Shown: positions 29,936-37,687 of the stretch, piece by piece
Layout of the letters: every line of letters starts with the position of its first letter
Numbering within the stretch: position 1 is the first letter of the stretch
Made by a program: the position numbers and the translations under genes
Notes under the pieces: model-generated
Database searches by the model: none
What the model was told of the DNA's origin: nothing
What the model saw: the letters and a program-made list of their open reading frames with translations, nothing else
DNA from: an uncultured Pelagibacteraceae bacterium
GTDB taxonomy: Bacteria; Pseudomonadota; Alphaproteobacteria; Pelagibacterales; Pelagibacteraceae
Direction of reading: 5' to 3'
Assembly: GCA_902623395.1 (NCBI GenBank)
Contig: CACNTN010000004.1
Span: 1 to 64,000 of the forward strand
DNA length: 64,000 nucleotides

Positions 29936-30505
29936 ATGATTATTTCTTCTGTAGACAAAGTACCTCTTGAAAAATGCCCAGCGTTGGTTTTGAACGCAGA
30001 CTTTAGGCCTTTGAGCTACTACCCACTGTCAATTTGGTGCTGGCAAGATGCAGTGAAATCAGTTTTTTTAGACAGAGTGAGCATTGTTTCAAATTACAAA
30101 AGAAAAATTAGAAGTCCTTCGTTTGAAATGAATTTACCAAGTGTGATTGCACTTAAAAATTTTATACAACCTTCAAAAAATCCAAACTTTACAAGATTTA
30201 ATGTTTTTTTAAGAGATAAGTTTGCTTGTCAATATTGTGGAGATAAAAAAGATTTAACTTTTGATCACTTGTTACCAAAGTCAAAAGGGGGATTAACAGA
30301 TTGGAATAATGTTGTGACAGCTTGTTCAAGTTGTAACGTTAAAAAAGGTGGAAAGCTTTACAAAGATTGTGAACTTAAATTATCAAACAAACCTTACGCA
30401 CCTACAGTTGAAGATTTACATCGTAACGGAAGACATTTTCCACCAAACTTTCTTCATGAAAGTTGGATGGATTATTTATACTGGGATATCGAGTTAGAAC
30501 CCTAA
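29936..30505 (+). CDS. HNH endonuclease family protein
   Basis: The protein has 189 residues. The N-terminal half (CPALVLNADFRPLSYYPLSI, WCWQDAVKSVFLDRV) precedes an HNH nuclease domain at about 95-145: FACQYCGDKKDLTFDHLLPK, SKGGLTDWNNVVTACSSCNV. The two CxxC pairs bind zinc and the DH...N residues are the metal-binding catalytic motif. This exact N-terminal form is widespread as a housekeeping gene in Alphaproteobacteria and other groups, so it is probably not a homing or restriction enzyme. The cellular DNA target is unknown. It converges on coq7 with no gap. Confidence 0.88.
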   Translation: MIISSVDKVPLEKCPALVLNADFRPLSYYPLSIWCWQDAVKSVFLDRVSIVSNYKRKIRSPSFEMNLPSVIALKNFIQPSKNPNFTRFNVFLRDKFACQYCGDKKDLTFDHLLPKSKGGLTDWNNVVTACSSCNVKKGGKLYKDCELKLSNKPYAPTVEDLHRNGRHFPPNFLHESWMDYLYWDIELEP

Positions 30506-31039
30506 TTAAACTTTTTCTGAAATCGTAATAGCTATTCTTGAAGAAGTTTTAATAATTTTATCTAAGACTCCGTATAATCCTTTTTTTGTTGCTCCATTAT
30601 CATAAGCGATGTCTTTATGATCTAATTCGTCTTGTCTAAATTTCATAATTTTCTTTTTTAATTCTTCTTCATCTTTTCCAAGTTTAAAAGTTTGATCTTT
30701 ATAGTGACCATCAATTACCTCTTCAACCGATGCGGTACAAAGCATGGCTGCTTTTTCTCCTAACATTGCCGTTCCAAAACCAAGAGTTACACCCATCAGA
30801 TCCCAGAGAGGTAATAGTTTAGTAGGTTTAATATTTCTTTTTTTTATTTCGTTATCAAAATATTCGTAGTGTTCTTTTTCATGCTCTTTCATTTCCTCAA
30901 TTTTCTTTTTTAAAAATTCATCTTGTTTGAACGTTTTAAGAGCCAGAAGTTGACCTTCGTAAATCTTGATAGCACCACGCTCACCAGCGTGATCTACTCT
31001 TATAATTTCCTCTAAAGTTTTTTTATTAGTTTTTTCCAT
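30506..31039 (-). CDS. coq7: Ubiquinone biosynthesis di-iron hydroxylase Coq7
   Basis: Coq7 hydroxylates demethoxyubiquinone in ubiquinone synthesis. The 177-residue protein has two repeats of the ferritin-like di-iron motif: EEIIRVDHAGERGAIKIYEG and EMKEHEKEHYEYFD in the first half, then SVEEVIDGHYKDQ and DELDHKDIAYDNGA in the second. Glu and ExxH ligands are all visible. It is translationally coupled to the DsbB-like gene (14-base overlap). Confidence 0.95.
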   Translation of the reverse strand: MEKTNKKTLEEIIRVDHAGERGAIKIYEGQLLALKTFKQDEFLKKKIEEMKEHEKEHYEYFDNEIKKRNIKPTKLLPLWDLMGVTLGFGTAMLGEKAAMLCTASVEEVIDGHYKDQTFKLGKDEEELKKKIMKFRQDELDHKDIAYDNGATKKGLYGVLDKIIKTSSRIAITISEKV

Positions 31040-31502
31040 AATTTTTAATAATTCGAACCATTATACCACTTAGTATTAATGAGATAATTGTATTAATTGT
31101 AGCAAGAGAAAGCCCTAAAAACCTAAAAGTTACATCTTTACAGCTAATTATTTCTGCCATTTTAAGTTGGCTAAGTAATTCTTCTTTGTTTATAGGTTTA
31201 TTATTACTTAATTCACAGATTAAAGACTCGCTAAAAAAACCTTGCTCTATTCCAAAATGATAAAAAGAGACCAAAGCACCAAAAATAAAGAATATTAAAA
31301 TTAGGCTAGAAATTATTTTTTGATATCTATTTAAGATAAAGATAAGTGAAATAAGTATTATAGCAGCAATATAAGGAATTCTCTCAATTATACACAAATT
31401 GCAAGGTTTATGACCAAGTACATATTGAATGAAATAAGCAATTGATAGCGAGAAAATACTAAACGCTAAAATACCATTTAATAATAATTTATTTGAATTC
31501 AT
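31026..31502 (-). CDS. DsbB-like disulfide bond formation protein
   Basis: The protein has 158 residues and four predicted membrane helices. The first periplasmic loop carries CNLC (HKPCNLCIIERIPYI), the CxxC of DsbB. A second cysteine pair lies in the loop around SESLICELSN and AEIISCKD. DsbB passes electrons from DsbA to quinone, which fits co-location with coq7, although the link may be coincidental. It shares a 4-base overlap with the YqaA-like gene upstream. Confidence 0.88.
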   Translation of the reverse strand: MNSNKLLLNGILAFSIFSLSIAYFIQYVLGHKPCNLCIIERIPYIAAIILISLIFILNRYQKIISSLILIFFIFGALVSFYHFGIEQGFFSESLICELSNNKPINKEELLSQLKMAEIISCKDVTFRFLGLSLATINTIISLILSGIMVRIIKNYGKN

Positions 31503-32098
31503 TTAACGAAAGCTATGTATAAGACAGCTGCTAAAATTACAATAAATATTCCAGCTGAAGTAAACCATAACGCACCTTTCTTTTCGATAAAGTCACCAAA
31601 TTTTTTACCAAAAAGATAAGTAAAGTAAGAAACTAACAAAAATCTTAAACCTCTTGTAATAAGACAGATAAAAAAGAAAACAGTAAGGTTAAAACCAATG
31701 ACGCCACTTGTAATCGTAAAAACTTTAAAAGGTAAAGGTGTAAAACCAGCTAAAAACATTATGCCAAGCCAAGCCAAAAAACCACCCCTTGTAGACATCT
31801 TATCTTGAATTTGAAAAACTTTTTCCTCATAACCATAAAACTCAATAATAATCATTGAAGCATCCAAGAAAAATACTCCCAGCATGTAACCAAACAATCC
31901 TCCTAAAACAGACCCAACTGTAGCTATGAGAAATATTTTTAAATAGTCTTCTCTTTTTGCTACGACCATAGGAACAATCATTAAATCTGGTGGGACAGGA
32001 AAAAAGAAACTTTCGATGAAGGCTATAAAGCCAAGTAATGGCTTAGAAAATTTATGTCTAGCCAGCTCCACGCATCTATCGTATAATTTTTTCAACAT
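31499..32098 (-). CDS. YqaA/DedA-family (SNARE-associated) membrane protein
   Basis: I placed the start at the ATG at 32098 (MLKKLYDRCVELARHKFSKP), giving 199 residues; the upstream GTG at 32113 is less likely. The VTT-domain features are FIESFFFPVPPDLMIVPMVV, GSVLGGLFGYMLG and FLAGFTPLPFKVFTITSGVI, with about five membrane helices. Family members act in lipid scrambling and membrane homeostasis. Its start codon overlaps that of a divergent gene at 32097. Confidence 0.85.
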   Translation of the reverse strand: MLKKLYDRCVELARHKFSKPLLGFIAFIESFFFPVPPDLMIVPMVVAKREDYLKIFLIATVGSVLGGLFGYMLGVFFLDASMIIIEFYGYEEKVFQIQDKMSTRGGFLAWLGIMFLAGFTPLPFKVFTITSGVIGFNLTVFFFICLITRGLRFLLVSYFTYLFGKKFGDFIEKKGALWFTSAGIFIVILAAVLYIAFVK

Positions 32099-32282
32099 GA
32101 ATTTAAAATGCACAATTCTTAGATACCTCGCAAGTTTAATTTTATCGACAATTGTTATCTACGCTATCGTAATAGTTGCGGGCATGTTTGGTGCAGATTA
32201 CGGATTCTCTCCAGGTGATACGTTTATCATTTGGATTTTAATGGCTATTCTTATTAATCAAAGTGTCACTTGGAATAAATAA
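32097..32282 (+). CDS. Small two-helix membrane protein of unknown function
   Basis: The frame extends upstream to 32016, but I chose the ATG at 32097, which gives 61 residues starting MNLKCTILRYLASLILST. Two hydrophobic helices (about 8-30 and 43-57) are separated by GADYGFSPGD. A perfect TATAAT lies at 32082-32087, so transcription would start only a few bases before the ATG, making the message nearly leaderless. No Shine-Dalgarno sequence is present. I do not recognise the family. It ends five bases before the HTH gene and is probably co-transcribed with it. Confidence 0.65.
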   Translation: MNLKCTILRYLASLILSTIVIYAIVIVAGMFGADYGFSPGDTFIIWILMAILINQSVTWNK

Positions 32283-32287
32283 TCATC

Positions 32288-33310
32288 ATGAGTAATCCTG
32301 TAGACATAAAAATTGCTCATATAAATAAAAACGAAAACACAAGCAAGAGCATAAACAAAGACTTGGTTCATGAAGTTTTTCAGCGATACATCAATGACAA
32401 ATTGAAGTCATTTTATAGATTACAACAAGATTGGGTAAATCGAGCTTATAAGAACTTTAATGATTTTGATACATATCTGATCTTAATGTATTTAATGAAT
32501 AAGGTTTACGTCAATTACTCAGATCGATTTCATTATATGTCAATGAATGCTTTTTACAGTCAGGATAAAGTAGGTATTGAAAAAATAAATTTAATTGAGA
32601 TATCGAAAGATCTTAATATTCCAAAAGAAACTGTGAGAAGAAAGATTAATTATTTACAGACAAATGACATAATAATTAGAAGTGGAAAATCTATTTTTTT
32701 AAATTCTAAAGGGTTAGAAATTCAAAAACCTATGAAAACTATTGAAAACATGTCAGGATTATTAGCTAAACTATCAATTTATTTATCCGCAGAAGACTGG
32801 TTTGGTAAAGCTTTAGAAAAAGAGCAGATTAAAAAATTTATCACAGAGCATTTTACTGTAAGTTGGGAGTATTGGTACAGATTTCAAATACCTTATCTAG
32901 TAAGGCATAGAACTCAATTCGGAGATTTGGAGTCTTGGAATGTGTGGGGGTCAATAGGTCTAGTTCAAATTAGAGATTTAATAGCTTCTATTGAAAATGA
33001 TGTAACAAGAAAACCTGAAACATATGGGGATTTCTATTTGGCTACTCTGAAACATAAGTCTAAACGAGGTATTAATGCTTCCTCAATTTCAGATATATCA
33101 GCCATACCAAGGGCAACAGTAATTCGAAAACTTAAATCTTTGGAGAAAAATAAACATATTTTAAGAAATAAAAAATTAGAATATTCTATAGGAAATAATC
33201 GTGAACACATGAAATCAATAGGGGAAAACTACAAAAAAAGCCAAAGAGCATTTAGTGAATATTGTACGACAATGTTTAACTTGATGAAATTTTCAAAATT
33301 TAGTATTTAA
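32288..33310 (+). CDS. Protein with two predicted winged-helix DNA-binding segments
   Basis: I do not recognise this 340-residue family. Two similar helix-turn-helix regions are visible: INLIEISKDLNIPKETVRRK followed by INYLQTNDIIIRSGKSIF (about 97-135), and ASSISDISAIPRATVIRKLK followed by SLEKNKHILRNKKLEY (about 258-295). Both end in wing-like strands. The preceding helices (FDTYLILMYLMNKVYVNYSD and YGDFYLATLKHKSKRG) also look alike, which suggests an internal duplication. No signal peptide or membrane segment is seen. A transcription-factor role is the simplest reading. The BASS transporter follows after 18 bases and is a candidate target. Confidence 0.75.
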   Translation: MSNPVDIKIAHINKNENTSKSINKDLVHEVFQRYINDKLKSFYRLQQDWVNRAYKNFNDFDTYLILMYLMNKVYVNYSDRFHYMSMNAFYSQDKVGIEKINLIEISKDLNIPKETVRRKINYLQTNDIIIRSGKSIFLNSKGLEIQKPMKTIENMSGLLAKLSIYLSAEDWFGKALEKEQIKKFITEHFTVSWEYWYRFQIPYLVRHRTQFGDLESWNVWGSIGLVQIRDLIASIENDVTRKPETYGDFYLATLKHKSKRGINASSISDISAIPRATVIRKLKSLEKNKHILRNKKLEYSIGNNREHMKSIGENYKKSQRAFSEYCTTMFNLMKFSKFSI

Positions 33311-33328
33311 GAAAAAAATCAAAATTTT

Positions 33329-34174
33329 ATGGAAATAGCAAAAACAATAGCCCCGGTGTGTTTAGCGATAATAATGTTCGGTTTAGGTCTTGGCCTAACC
33401 GTAGCAGACTTTAAAAGAGTAATTATAATCCCTAGAGATTTTATAATAGGTTTTTTGGGTCAAGTTATAATACTTCCGATTATCGCTTTTATCTTAATTC
33501 ATATTATTTCAATGCCACCCGAAATAGCACTAGGTGTAATGATCATTGCAGCAGCTCCGGGTGGAGTTACATCAAATATTTTAACTAAATTTGCTAATGG
33601 TGATGTTGCATTATCTGTAACGTTAACTGCAGTGGTGAGTTTAATATCTGTAATAACAGTTCCTTTAATTGTTTATAATTCAGCAGGTTTCCTAGGTTTT
33701 GAAATAACTAAAGAAATATCAATGATTAACATTGCTGTTAAAATGTTTTTTGTAGTTACAGTTCCCGTAATTTTTGGCATGATTGTAAGAAGTTTCATGA
33801 CAAATTTTATCGTGTCTAAAACTCTTTTAATTCAGAGATTGTCTGTAATATTGTTTTTAATCGTCTTTATCTCAATTTGGGTAGAAGAGTGGGATAGAAT
33901 TATTAGTTTTATTACTAGAGCAGGTTTAGTAGCTTTCATTTTAAATATTACAATGATTTTTATAGGCTACTACATAGCAAAATTTTTAGCTTCTGGTTTG
34001 GAACAAAGAAAATGCATTTCACTTGAGTGCGGTTTACAAAATGGAACTTTGGCTGTTTTTGTAGCTACTCAATTATTTGAAGATATAGTATTTATGGTAC
34101 CAACAGCTGCATATGCACTAATTATGTTCGTTACCTCAATTATTTTTGTTCTCATAGTAAGAAAAATAAATTAG
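33329..34174 (+). CDS. Bile acid:sodium symporter (BASS) family transporter
   Basis: The protein has 281 residues and about nine or ten membrane helices. Family features are MFGLGLGLTVADFKRVIIIP near the N-terminus, ALGVMIIAAAPGGVTSNILT and KFANGDVALSVTLTAV, and ECGLQNGTLAVFVATQLFED. Members move organic anions with sodium (bile acids, pantothenate, pyruvate); the substrate here cannot be inferred. It follows the HTH protein and precedes tRNA-Leu. Confidence 0.88.
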   Translation: MEIAKTIAPVCLAIIMFGLGLGLTVADFKRVIIIPRDFIIGFLGQVIILPIIAFILIHIISMPPEIALGVMIIAAAPGGVTSNILTKFANGDVALSVTLTAVVSLISVITVPLIVYNSAGFLGFEITKEISMINIAVKMFFVVTVPVIFGMIVRSFMTNFIVSKTLLIQRLSVILFLIVFISIWVEEWDRIISFITRAGLVAFILNITMIFIGYYIAKFLASGLEQRKCISLECGLQNGTLAVFVATQLFEDIVFMVPTAAYALIMFVTSIIFVLIVRKIN

Positions 34175-34189
34175 ATTATTTCAAAAAAT

Positions 34190-34276
34190 GGGCGAATGGT
34201 GGAACTGGTAGACGCGCCGGACTCAAAATCCGGTGGTAGCAATACCTTGAGAGTTCGAGTCTCTCTTCGCCCACCA
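34190..34276 (+). tRNA. tRNA-Leu (anticodon CAA)
   Basis: The 87-base cloverleaf has acceptor strands GGGCGAA and TTCGCCC with encoded ACCA. The anticodon arm is CCGGA-CTCAAAA-TCCGG, giving anticodon CAA. A long variable arm (TGGTAGCAATACCTT region), as expected for leucine tRNA, and the T-loop GTTCGAGTC are present. The acyl-CoA synthetase start codon lies only four bases after the CCA. Confidence 0.96.
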
Positions 34277-34280
34277 AGTT

Positions 34281-35957
34281 ATGGAAATAGATAAACTTAA
34301 CAGTCTTGTAGAATTATACTTTAAAAAGTGCGAAGAGGTTGATCTTAACAGACCTTTTTTAAAATGGTTAAAACCGGGAAAACCAACTTATAGCTGGGGA
34401 GATATTAAAGAGAGAGTATTTAAACTTTCATCTAAGATAAAATCATTAATTCAAGAAGGTGATCGTTGTTTGATATTATCTGAAAATAGACCGTATTGGT
34501 TAATGGCGGATCTTGCTATTATGAATGCAGGTGGAATATCAGTTCCTATTTTTACAACATACTCTTCCAATGATTATGAATATATTTTGAATGATTGTAA
34601 GCCGTCATTAATTATTGTTTCTAATAATAATCAATTTAAAAAAATCAAAAAATATGTAAATTTAAATGAACAAAAAATAATCTCTTTTGAAGAGATTAAT
34701 GCTGATAGTTTATTAATTAAAGATATCTTAAACGAAGAAAACTATAAAAAAGAAATTAATAATAAATTAAAAAGAAATATGCCTGCATGTATTATTTATA
34801 CATCGGGAACATCAGGAAATCCTAAAGGGGTTATTTTAAGTCACGGCGGTATACTATCAAATTGTGAAGGAGCAGTTGAATTACTTGAAACTTTAACTAA
34901 AAAAAAAGATCCTATTTTTTTAACTTGGTTACCTTTATCACACTCGTACGAACATACGGTTCAATTTATTCAAATTATTGTAGGTGCAAAAGTTTTCTAT
35001 GCTGAAAATTTAGAAAAGTTAATTTCAAACATGGGGATTGCCAAACCAACTATCATGACAGCTGTTCCAAGGTTTTATCAAAACCTTTTTACTAAAATCA
35101 ATATGAATTTCGATAAACAAAAGGGTCTTAAAAAAAAATTAATTAATCAAACTTTAGAATTAGGAAAAAAAATACTTAAAAAAGAGCAATTAAGTTTTGG
35201 TCAAAAAATCTTAAACTTTTTATGTGAAAAACTAGTAAGAAAAAAAATCAGAAATCAATTCGGTGGAAATCTTCAAGCCTTTGTTTCTGGAGGTGGAGCT
35301 TTGGATCGAAATATTGGAGAGTTTTTAAATGCTATAGGATTACCTACTTTGCAAGGTTATGGTTTAACAGAAGCATCCCCGGTAGTAAGCTGTAATTTAC
35401 CAGATCTAGTAAAAGTCGAATCAGTCGGCCCTCCATTTAGAACGAATAGAGTAAAAATAGCTGAAGATGGTGAAATTTTAATAAAGGGTGAAAATGTGAT
35501 GTTGGGTTATTGGAATCTCAAAGAAGAAACAGAAAAAGTAATTAAAGATGGTTGGCTACATACTGGAGACATTGGTGAGTATGATGAAAATAATTATTTA
35601 AAAATAACAGATAGAAAAAAAGATATTATAGTAAATTTAGGTGGAGATAACATTTCACCAAGTAAAATAGAAAATATTATATGTTTAAATGAATTTATTA
35701 AACAATCTTTAGTTTACGGTGATAAAAAAAATTATTTAGTAGCAATAATAGTTACTGAAAAAGATATTAATAAAGAAAAAATTAAACTTATAATTGAAAA
35801 TATAAATAAAAGTTTAACTTTAATAGAAAAAATTAAAAAATTTGTTTTAATTCACGAAGAATTTACAATTGAAAACGGAATGTTAACACCAACTTTAAAG
35901 TTAAAAAGAAAAGAAATAATTAAAAATTATAAACAACAATTAGAAAATCTTTATTAA
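34281..35957 (+). CDS. Long-chain acyl-CoA synthetase (AMP-binding)
   Basis: The protein has 558 residues of the ANL superfamily. The phosphate-binding motif is CIIYTSGTSGNPKGVILSHG, followed by FLTWLPLSHSYEHTVQF, which is typical of the FadD15/FAA1 group. FVSGGGALDRNIGEFLNAIG, LQGYGLTEASPVVSCN, DGWLHTGDIGEYDENNYLKI and DRKKDIIVNLGGDNISP complete the set. It activates fatty acids with ATP and CoA. The start at 34281 is four bases after tRNA-Leu and has no Shine-Dalgarno sequence. The ATG matches the expected N-terminus, so the mRNA may begin at the processed tRNA 3' end. Confidence 0.9.
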   Translation: MEIDKLNSLVELYFKKCEEVDLNRPFLKWLKPGKPTYSWGDIKERVFKLSSKIKSLIQEGDRCLILSENRPYWLMADLAIMNAGGISVPIFTTYSSNDYEYILNDCKPSLIIVSNNNQFKKIKKYVNLNEQKIISFEEINADSLLIKDILNEENYKKEINNKLKRNMPACIIYTSGTSGNPKGVILSHGGILSNCEGAVELLETLTKKKDPIFLTWLPLSHSYEHTVQFIQIIVGAKVFYAENLEKLISNMGIAKPTIMTAVPRFYQNLFTKINMNFDKQKGLKKKLINQTLELGKKILKKEQLSFGQKILNFLCEKLVRKKIRNQFGGNLQAFVSGGGALDRNIGEFLNAIGLPTLQGYGLTEASPVVSCNLPDLVKVESVGPPFRTNRVKIAEDGEILIKGENVMLGYWNLKEETEKVIKDGWLHTGDIGEYDENNYLKITDRKKDIIVNLGGDNISPSKIENIICLNEFIKQSLVYGDKKNYLVAIIVTEKDINKEKIKLIIENINKSLTLIEKIKKFVLIHEEFTIENGMLTPTLKLKRKEIIKNYKQQLENLY

Positions 35958-36087
35958 TATTACAAAAAAAATTAAATAATTTGCTTAAAAAAACATTGAT
36001 ATTACTAACTTTTTTAAAAAATATTAAAAATTAAAAAAATTAATTAAAAATTTAAAATTTGAATCAATTTTGTAAATTAATTTATAT
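35958..36087. other. Extremely AT-rich intergenic tract
   Basis: Between the acyl-CoA synthetase stop and the promoter of the small basic gene lies a gene-free stretch. Bases 36001-36060 contain only two C and no G. It is made of phased runs of A and T (for example AAAAATATTAAAAATTAAAA), which usually produce bent DNA and can act as an upstream promoter element. I see no ORF or RNA gene in it. Confidence 0.6.
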
Positions 36088-36115
36088 TTGACATGAATCT
36101 TTTAATAACTAATGT
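36088..36115 (+). promoter_or_regulatory. Candidate promoter of the 22-residue basic peptide gene
   Basis: A consensus -35 TTGACA (36088-36093) is followed after 16 bases by TAATGT (36110-36115), a weak -10. The location downstream of an AT-tract and ahead of a gene with a strong ribosome-binding site supports it. A 45-base leader would result. Confidence 0.45.
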
Positions 36116-36165
36116 TTAATTAACAAACGAATCATTAAGATTTGTTTAACAACCAGGGAGAAAAG

Positions 36166-36234
36166 ATGGCTAAAAGAAGAAAAAAAGCTAAGAAAAAGAA
36201 AAAAGCTAAAAAGAGAAGAAGAAAAAGAAGATAG
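36166..36234 (+). CDS. 22-residue lysine/arginine peptide
   Basis: This tiny frame encodes 22 residues starting MAKRRKKAKKKKK and ending RRRKRR. Eighteen of the 22 are Lys or Arg; the others are Met and three Ala. The sequence GGGAG, five bases before the ATG, is a much clearer Shine-Dalgarno than most genes here have. A candidate promoter lies upstream and a strong intrinsic terminator directly downstream, so it looks like a stand-alone expressed gene. A peptide of this charge should bind nucleic acid (histone-H1-tail-like) or the ribosome. No function is known to me. A purine-rich sRNA from the same unit is an alternative reading. Confidence 0.7.
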   Translation: MAKRRKKAKKKKKAKKRRRKRR

Positions 36235-36248
36235 TTTTCTCTTTTACT

Positions 36249-36288
36249 AAACGCCCTTTTTAACTATTTTAAAAAGGGCGTTTTTTTA
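36249..36288 (+). terminator. Intrinsic terminator after the basic peptide gene
   Basis: AACGCCCTTTTTAA and TTAAAAAGGGCGTT form a 14-bp perfect stem around a short loop, followed by a run of T residues. It closes the small gene on the plus strand. The convergent carD stop codon lies in the T-run; on the minus strand only three T residues follow the stem, so it is a weaker stop for carD. Confidence 0.85.
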
Positions 36289-36960
36289 TTCAGCACTATC
36301 AGAAATATTAGTTCTACCTAAGGCTTTGTCCATTTTTTTCTGCACATCCTCTTGACTTACTTTAAGTACTGCTTCAAATTCAGATTTTAATCTCTCGTAT
36401 GCCTTTTCAAATAATTGTCTTTCGGAGTAGGATTGATCAGCTATTATGTCTGTATTTTTATTTAAATCTTTTACCACTTCTGCCAACTCATAGATTTTAC
36501 CTGAATTGATTTTTTGATCATATTCTTGAGCACGTCTACTCCACATAGTTCTTTTAATTTTCGGCTTAGTTTTTAAAATAGATATACATTTATTTATTTG
36601 ATTAATTGATGAGATAGGCCTTAATTTTGATTGTTGATTTATTGGAACTGTTAAAGTCAACTTTTCTTTCTCAACTAAAATTTTATAAAATTGAATATCT
36701 ATTTCACCGATTTTGGCTTTTTCAATAGAAGTTATTTTTCCAACTCCATGTTTCGGATAAACTACAAAATCTTTTAAATTATATATTCTTTTTTCTGTTG
36801 GCTGTTTTTTTACCTTTTTTATTTCTGGTTTTTCATCTGGTCCAGGAATTGTACTTTTTTTATCTAATCCTTTTAAAGCTGATTTTGTTTTTGTCGCTAA
36901 TTTTACTTTTTTAACCTTTTTAAATTTTTTTATTTTTTTTACTTTCTTTTTTTTTGGCAT
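36286..36960 (-). CDS. carD: CarD-family transcriptional regulator
   Basis: CarD-type proteins bind RNA polymerase beta and stabilise open promoter complexes. The 224 residues have a very lysine-rich N-terminal extension (about 1-55, MPKKKKVKKIKKFKKVKKVK). The CarD/TRCF RNA-polymerase-interaction domain follows at about 62-120 (FVVYPKHGVGKITSIEKAKI...FYKILV...LTVPINQQSKLRPIS), and then a helical DNA-binding part with MWSRRAQEYDQKINSGK. It is the last gene of helicase-terB-fdxA-carD, two bases after fdxA. The basic extension is longer than in the usual alphaproteobacterial CarD (about 170 residues). Confidence 0.93.
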   Translation of the reverse strand: MPKKKKVKKIKKFKKVKKVKLATKTKSALKGLDKKSTIPGPDEKPEIKKVKKQPTEKRIYNLKDFVVYPKHGVGKITSIEKAKIGEIDIQFYKILVEKEKLTLTVPINQQSKLRPISSINQINKCISILKTKPKIKRTMWSRRAQEYDQKINSGKIYELAEVVKDLNKNTDIIADQSYSERQLFEKAYERLKSEFEAVLKVSQEDVQKKMDKALGRTNISDSAE

Positions 36961-36962
36961 AT

Positions 36963-37304
36963 CTAGTTTCCGGGTTTTTCAGAGAAATGCTTTTCATATT
37001 TATTTTTTAATTCTCTAAATTTTTCATGTTCAGCCATCGGCTCTTTTTTCTTTGAGATACTAGGCCATATTGCAGAAAACTTTTTATTTATCAACAACCA
37101 TTTTTCTTTGTCTTCAACACTATCATCTGTGTCTGCTTTAATGGCATCAATCGGACACTCAGGTTCACAAACACCACAATCAATACATTCATCAGGATTA
37201 ATCACTAGCATATTTTCACCCTCGTAAAAACAATCAACAGGACAAACATCTACACAGTCAGTAAGCTTACATTTTATACATTCGTCTTTAACAATATAAG
37301 TCAT
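36963..37304 (-). CDS. fdxA: 7Fe ferredoxin (FdxA/FdII type)
   Basis: The 113-residue protein begins [20 protein letters not shown]. The first cluster site is [20 protein letters not shown], typical of a [3Fe-4S]/[4Fe-4S] ferredoxin. The second site is [18 protein letters not shown]-terminal tail (residues 65-113) with [11 protein letters not shown] is also characteristic of the alphaproteobacterial FdII group. It probably carries low-potential electrons; the partners are unknown. It overlaps the TerB-like gene by 4 bases. Confidence 0.94.
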   Translation of the reverse strand: MTYIVKDECIKCKLTDCVDVCPVDCFYEGENMLVINPDECIDCGVCEPECPIDAIKADTDDSVEDKEKWLLINKKFSAIWPSISKKKEPMAEHEKFRELKNKYEKHFSEKPGN

Positions 37305-37687
37305 TTATTATTTAATAGTTTTAATTTAATTTCTGCACACTCTTTATCAGGAAAATAAATTAAACCGCATATTCTTCTCATCAAGTTGGACTCGTACTGG
37401 TCAACTGTATTATCTGAAATAATCACTTTCCATAAATGCTCAATAATATCTTTTTTAATTTCCAATGAATTTTCTTTAATTATGTTTGTATAACTTAACA
37501 GTTGGTTTGAATTACTTTCAATCATCTCTGCCTCTTTTAAAATTTCGTCTGTATCATCATTTAAATATGATTTTATGAAATCTTTTACCAAATCTTTTTC
37601 ATGATCAGAATATATTTCGTCAATATTTGCAGCATGGACAAGTAGTGCAGATATACCAGTAACGCTTTTCTTATCTAATTTATTCAT
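37301..37687 (-). CDS. TerB-like tellurite-resistance-domain protein
   Basis: The protein has 128 residues and is all-helical by inspection. The pattern [20 protein letters not shown], then [10 protein letters not shown], ending with [20 protein letters not shown] and [10 protein letters not shown] matches TerB/DUF533-type domains, which bind metal ions through acidic residues. The function in cells without tellurite genes is unknown. It directly follows the helicase gene and overlaps fdxA. In other Alphaproteobacteria I recall an S4 RNA-binding protein in this slot. Confidence 0.8.
   Translation of the reverse strand: MNKLDKKSVTGISALLVHAANIDEIYSDHEKDLVKDFIKSYLNDDTDEILKEAEMIESNSNQLLSYTNIIKENSLEIKKDIIEHLWKVIISDNTVDQYESNLMRRICGLIYFPDKECAEIKLKLLNNK

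Noticed and set aside
29936..30505. HNH gene as a homing endonuclease or defence nuclease
   Set aside because: The N-terminal part and the setting beside coq7 are those of a widespread housekeeping family; no intron, intein or methylase is nearby.
37301..37687. TerB-like gene as part of a tellurite/stress or phage-defence ter cluster
   Set aside because: No terC, terD or other ter genes are present; it is embedded in a housekeeping operon.
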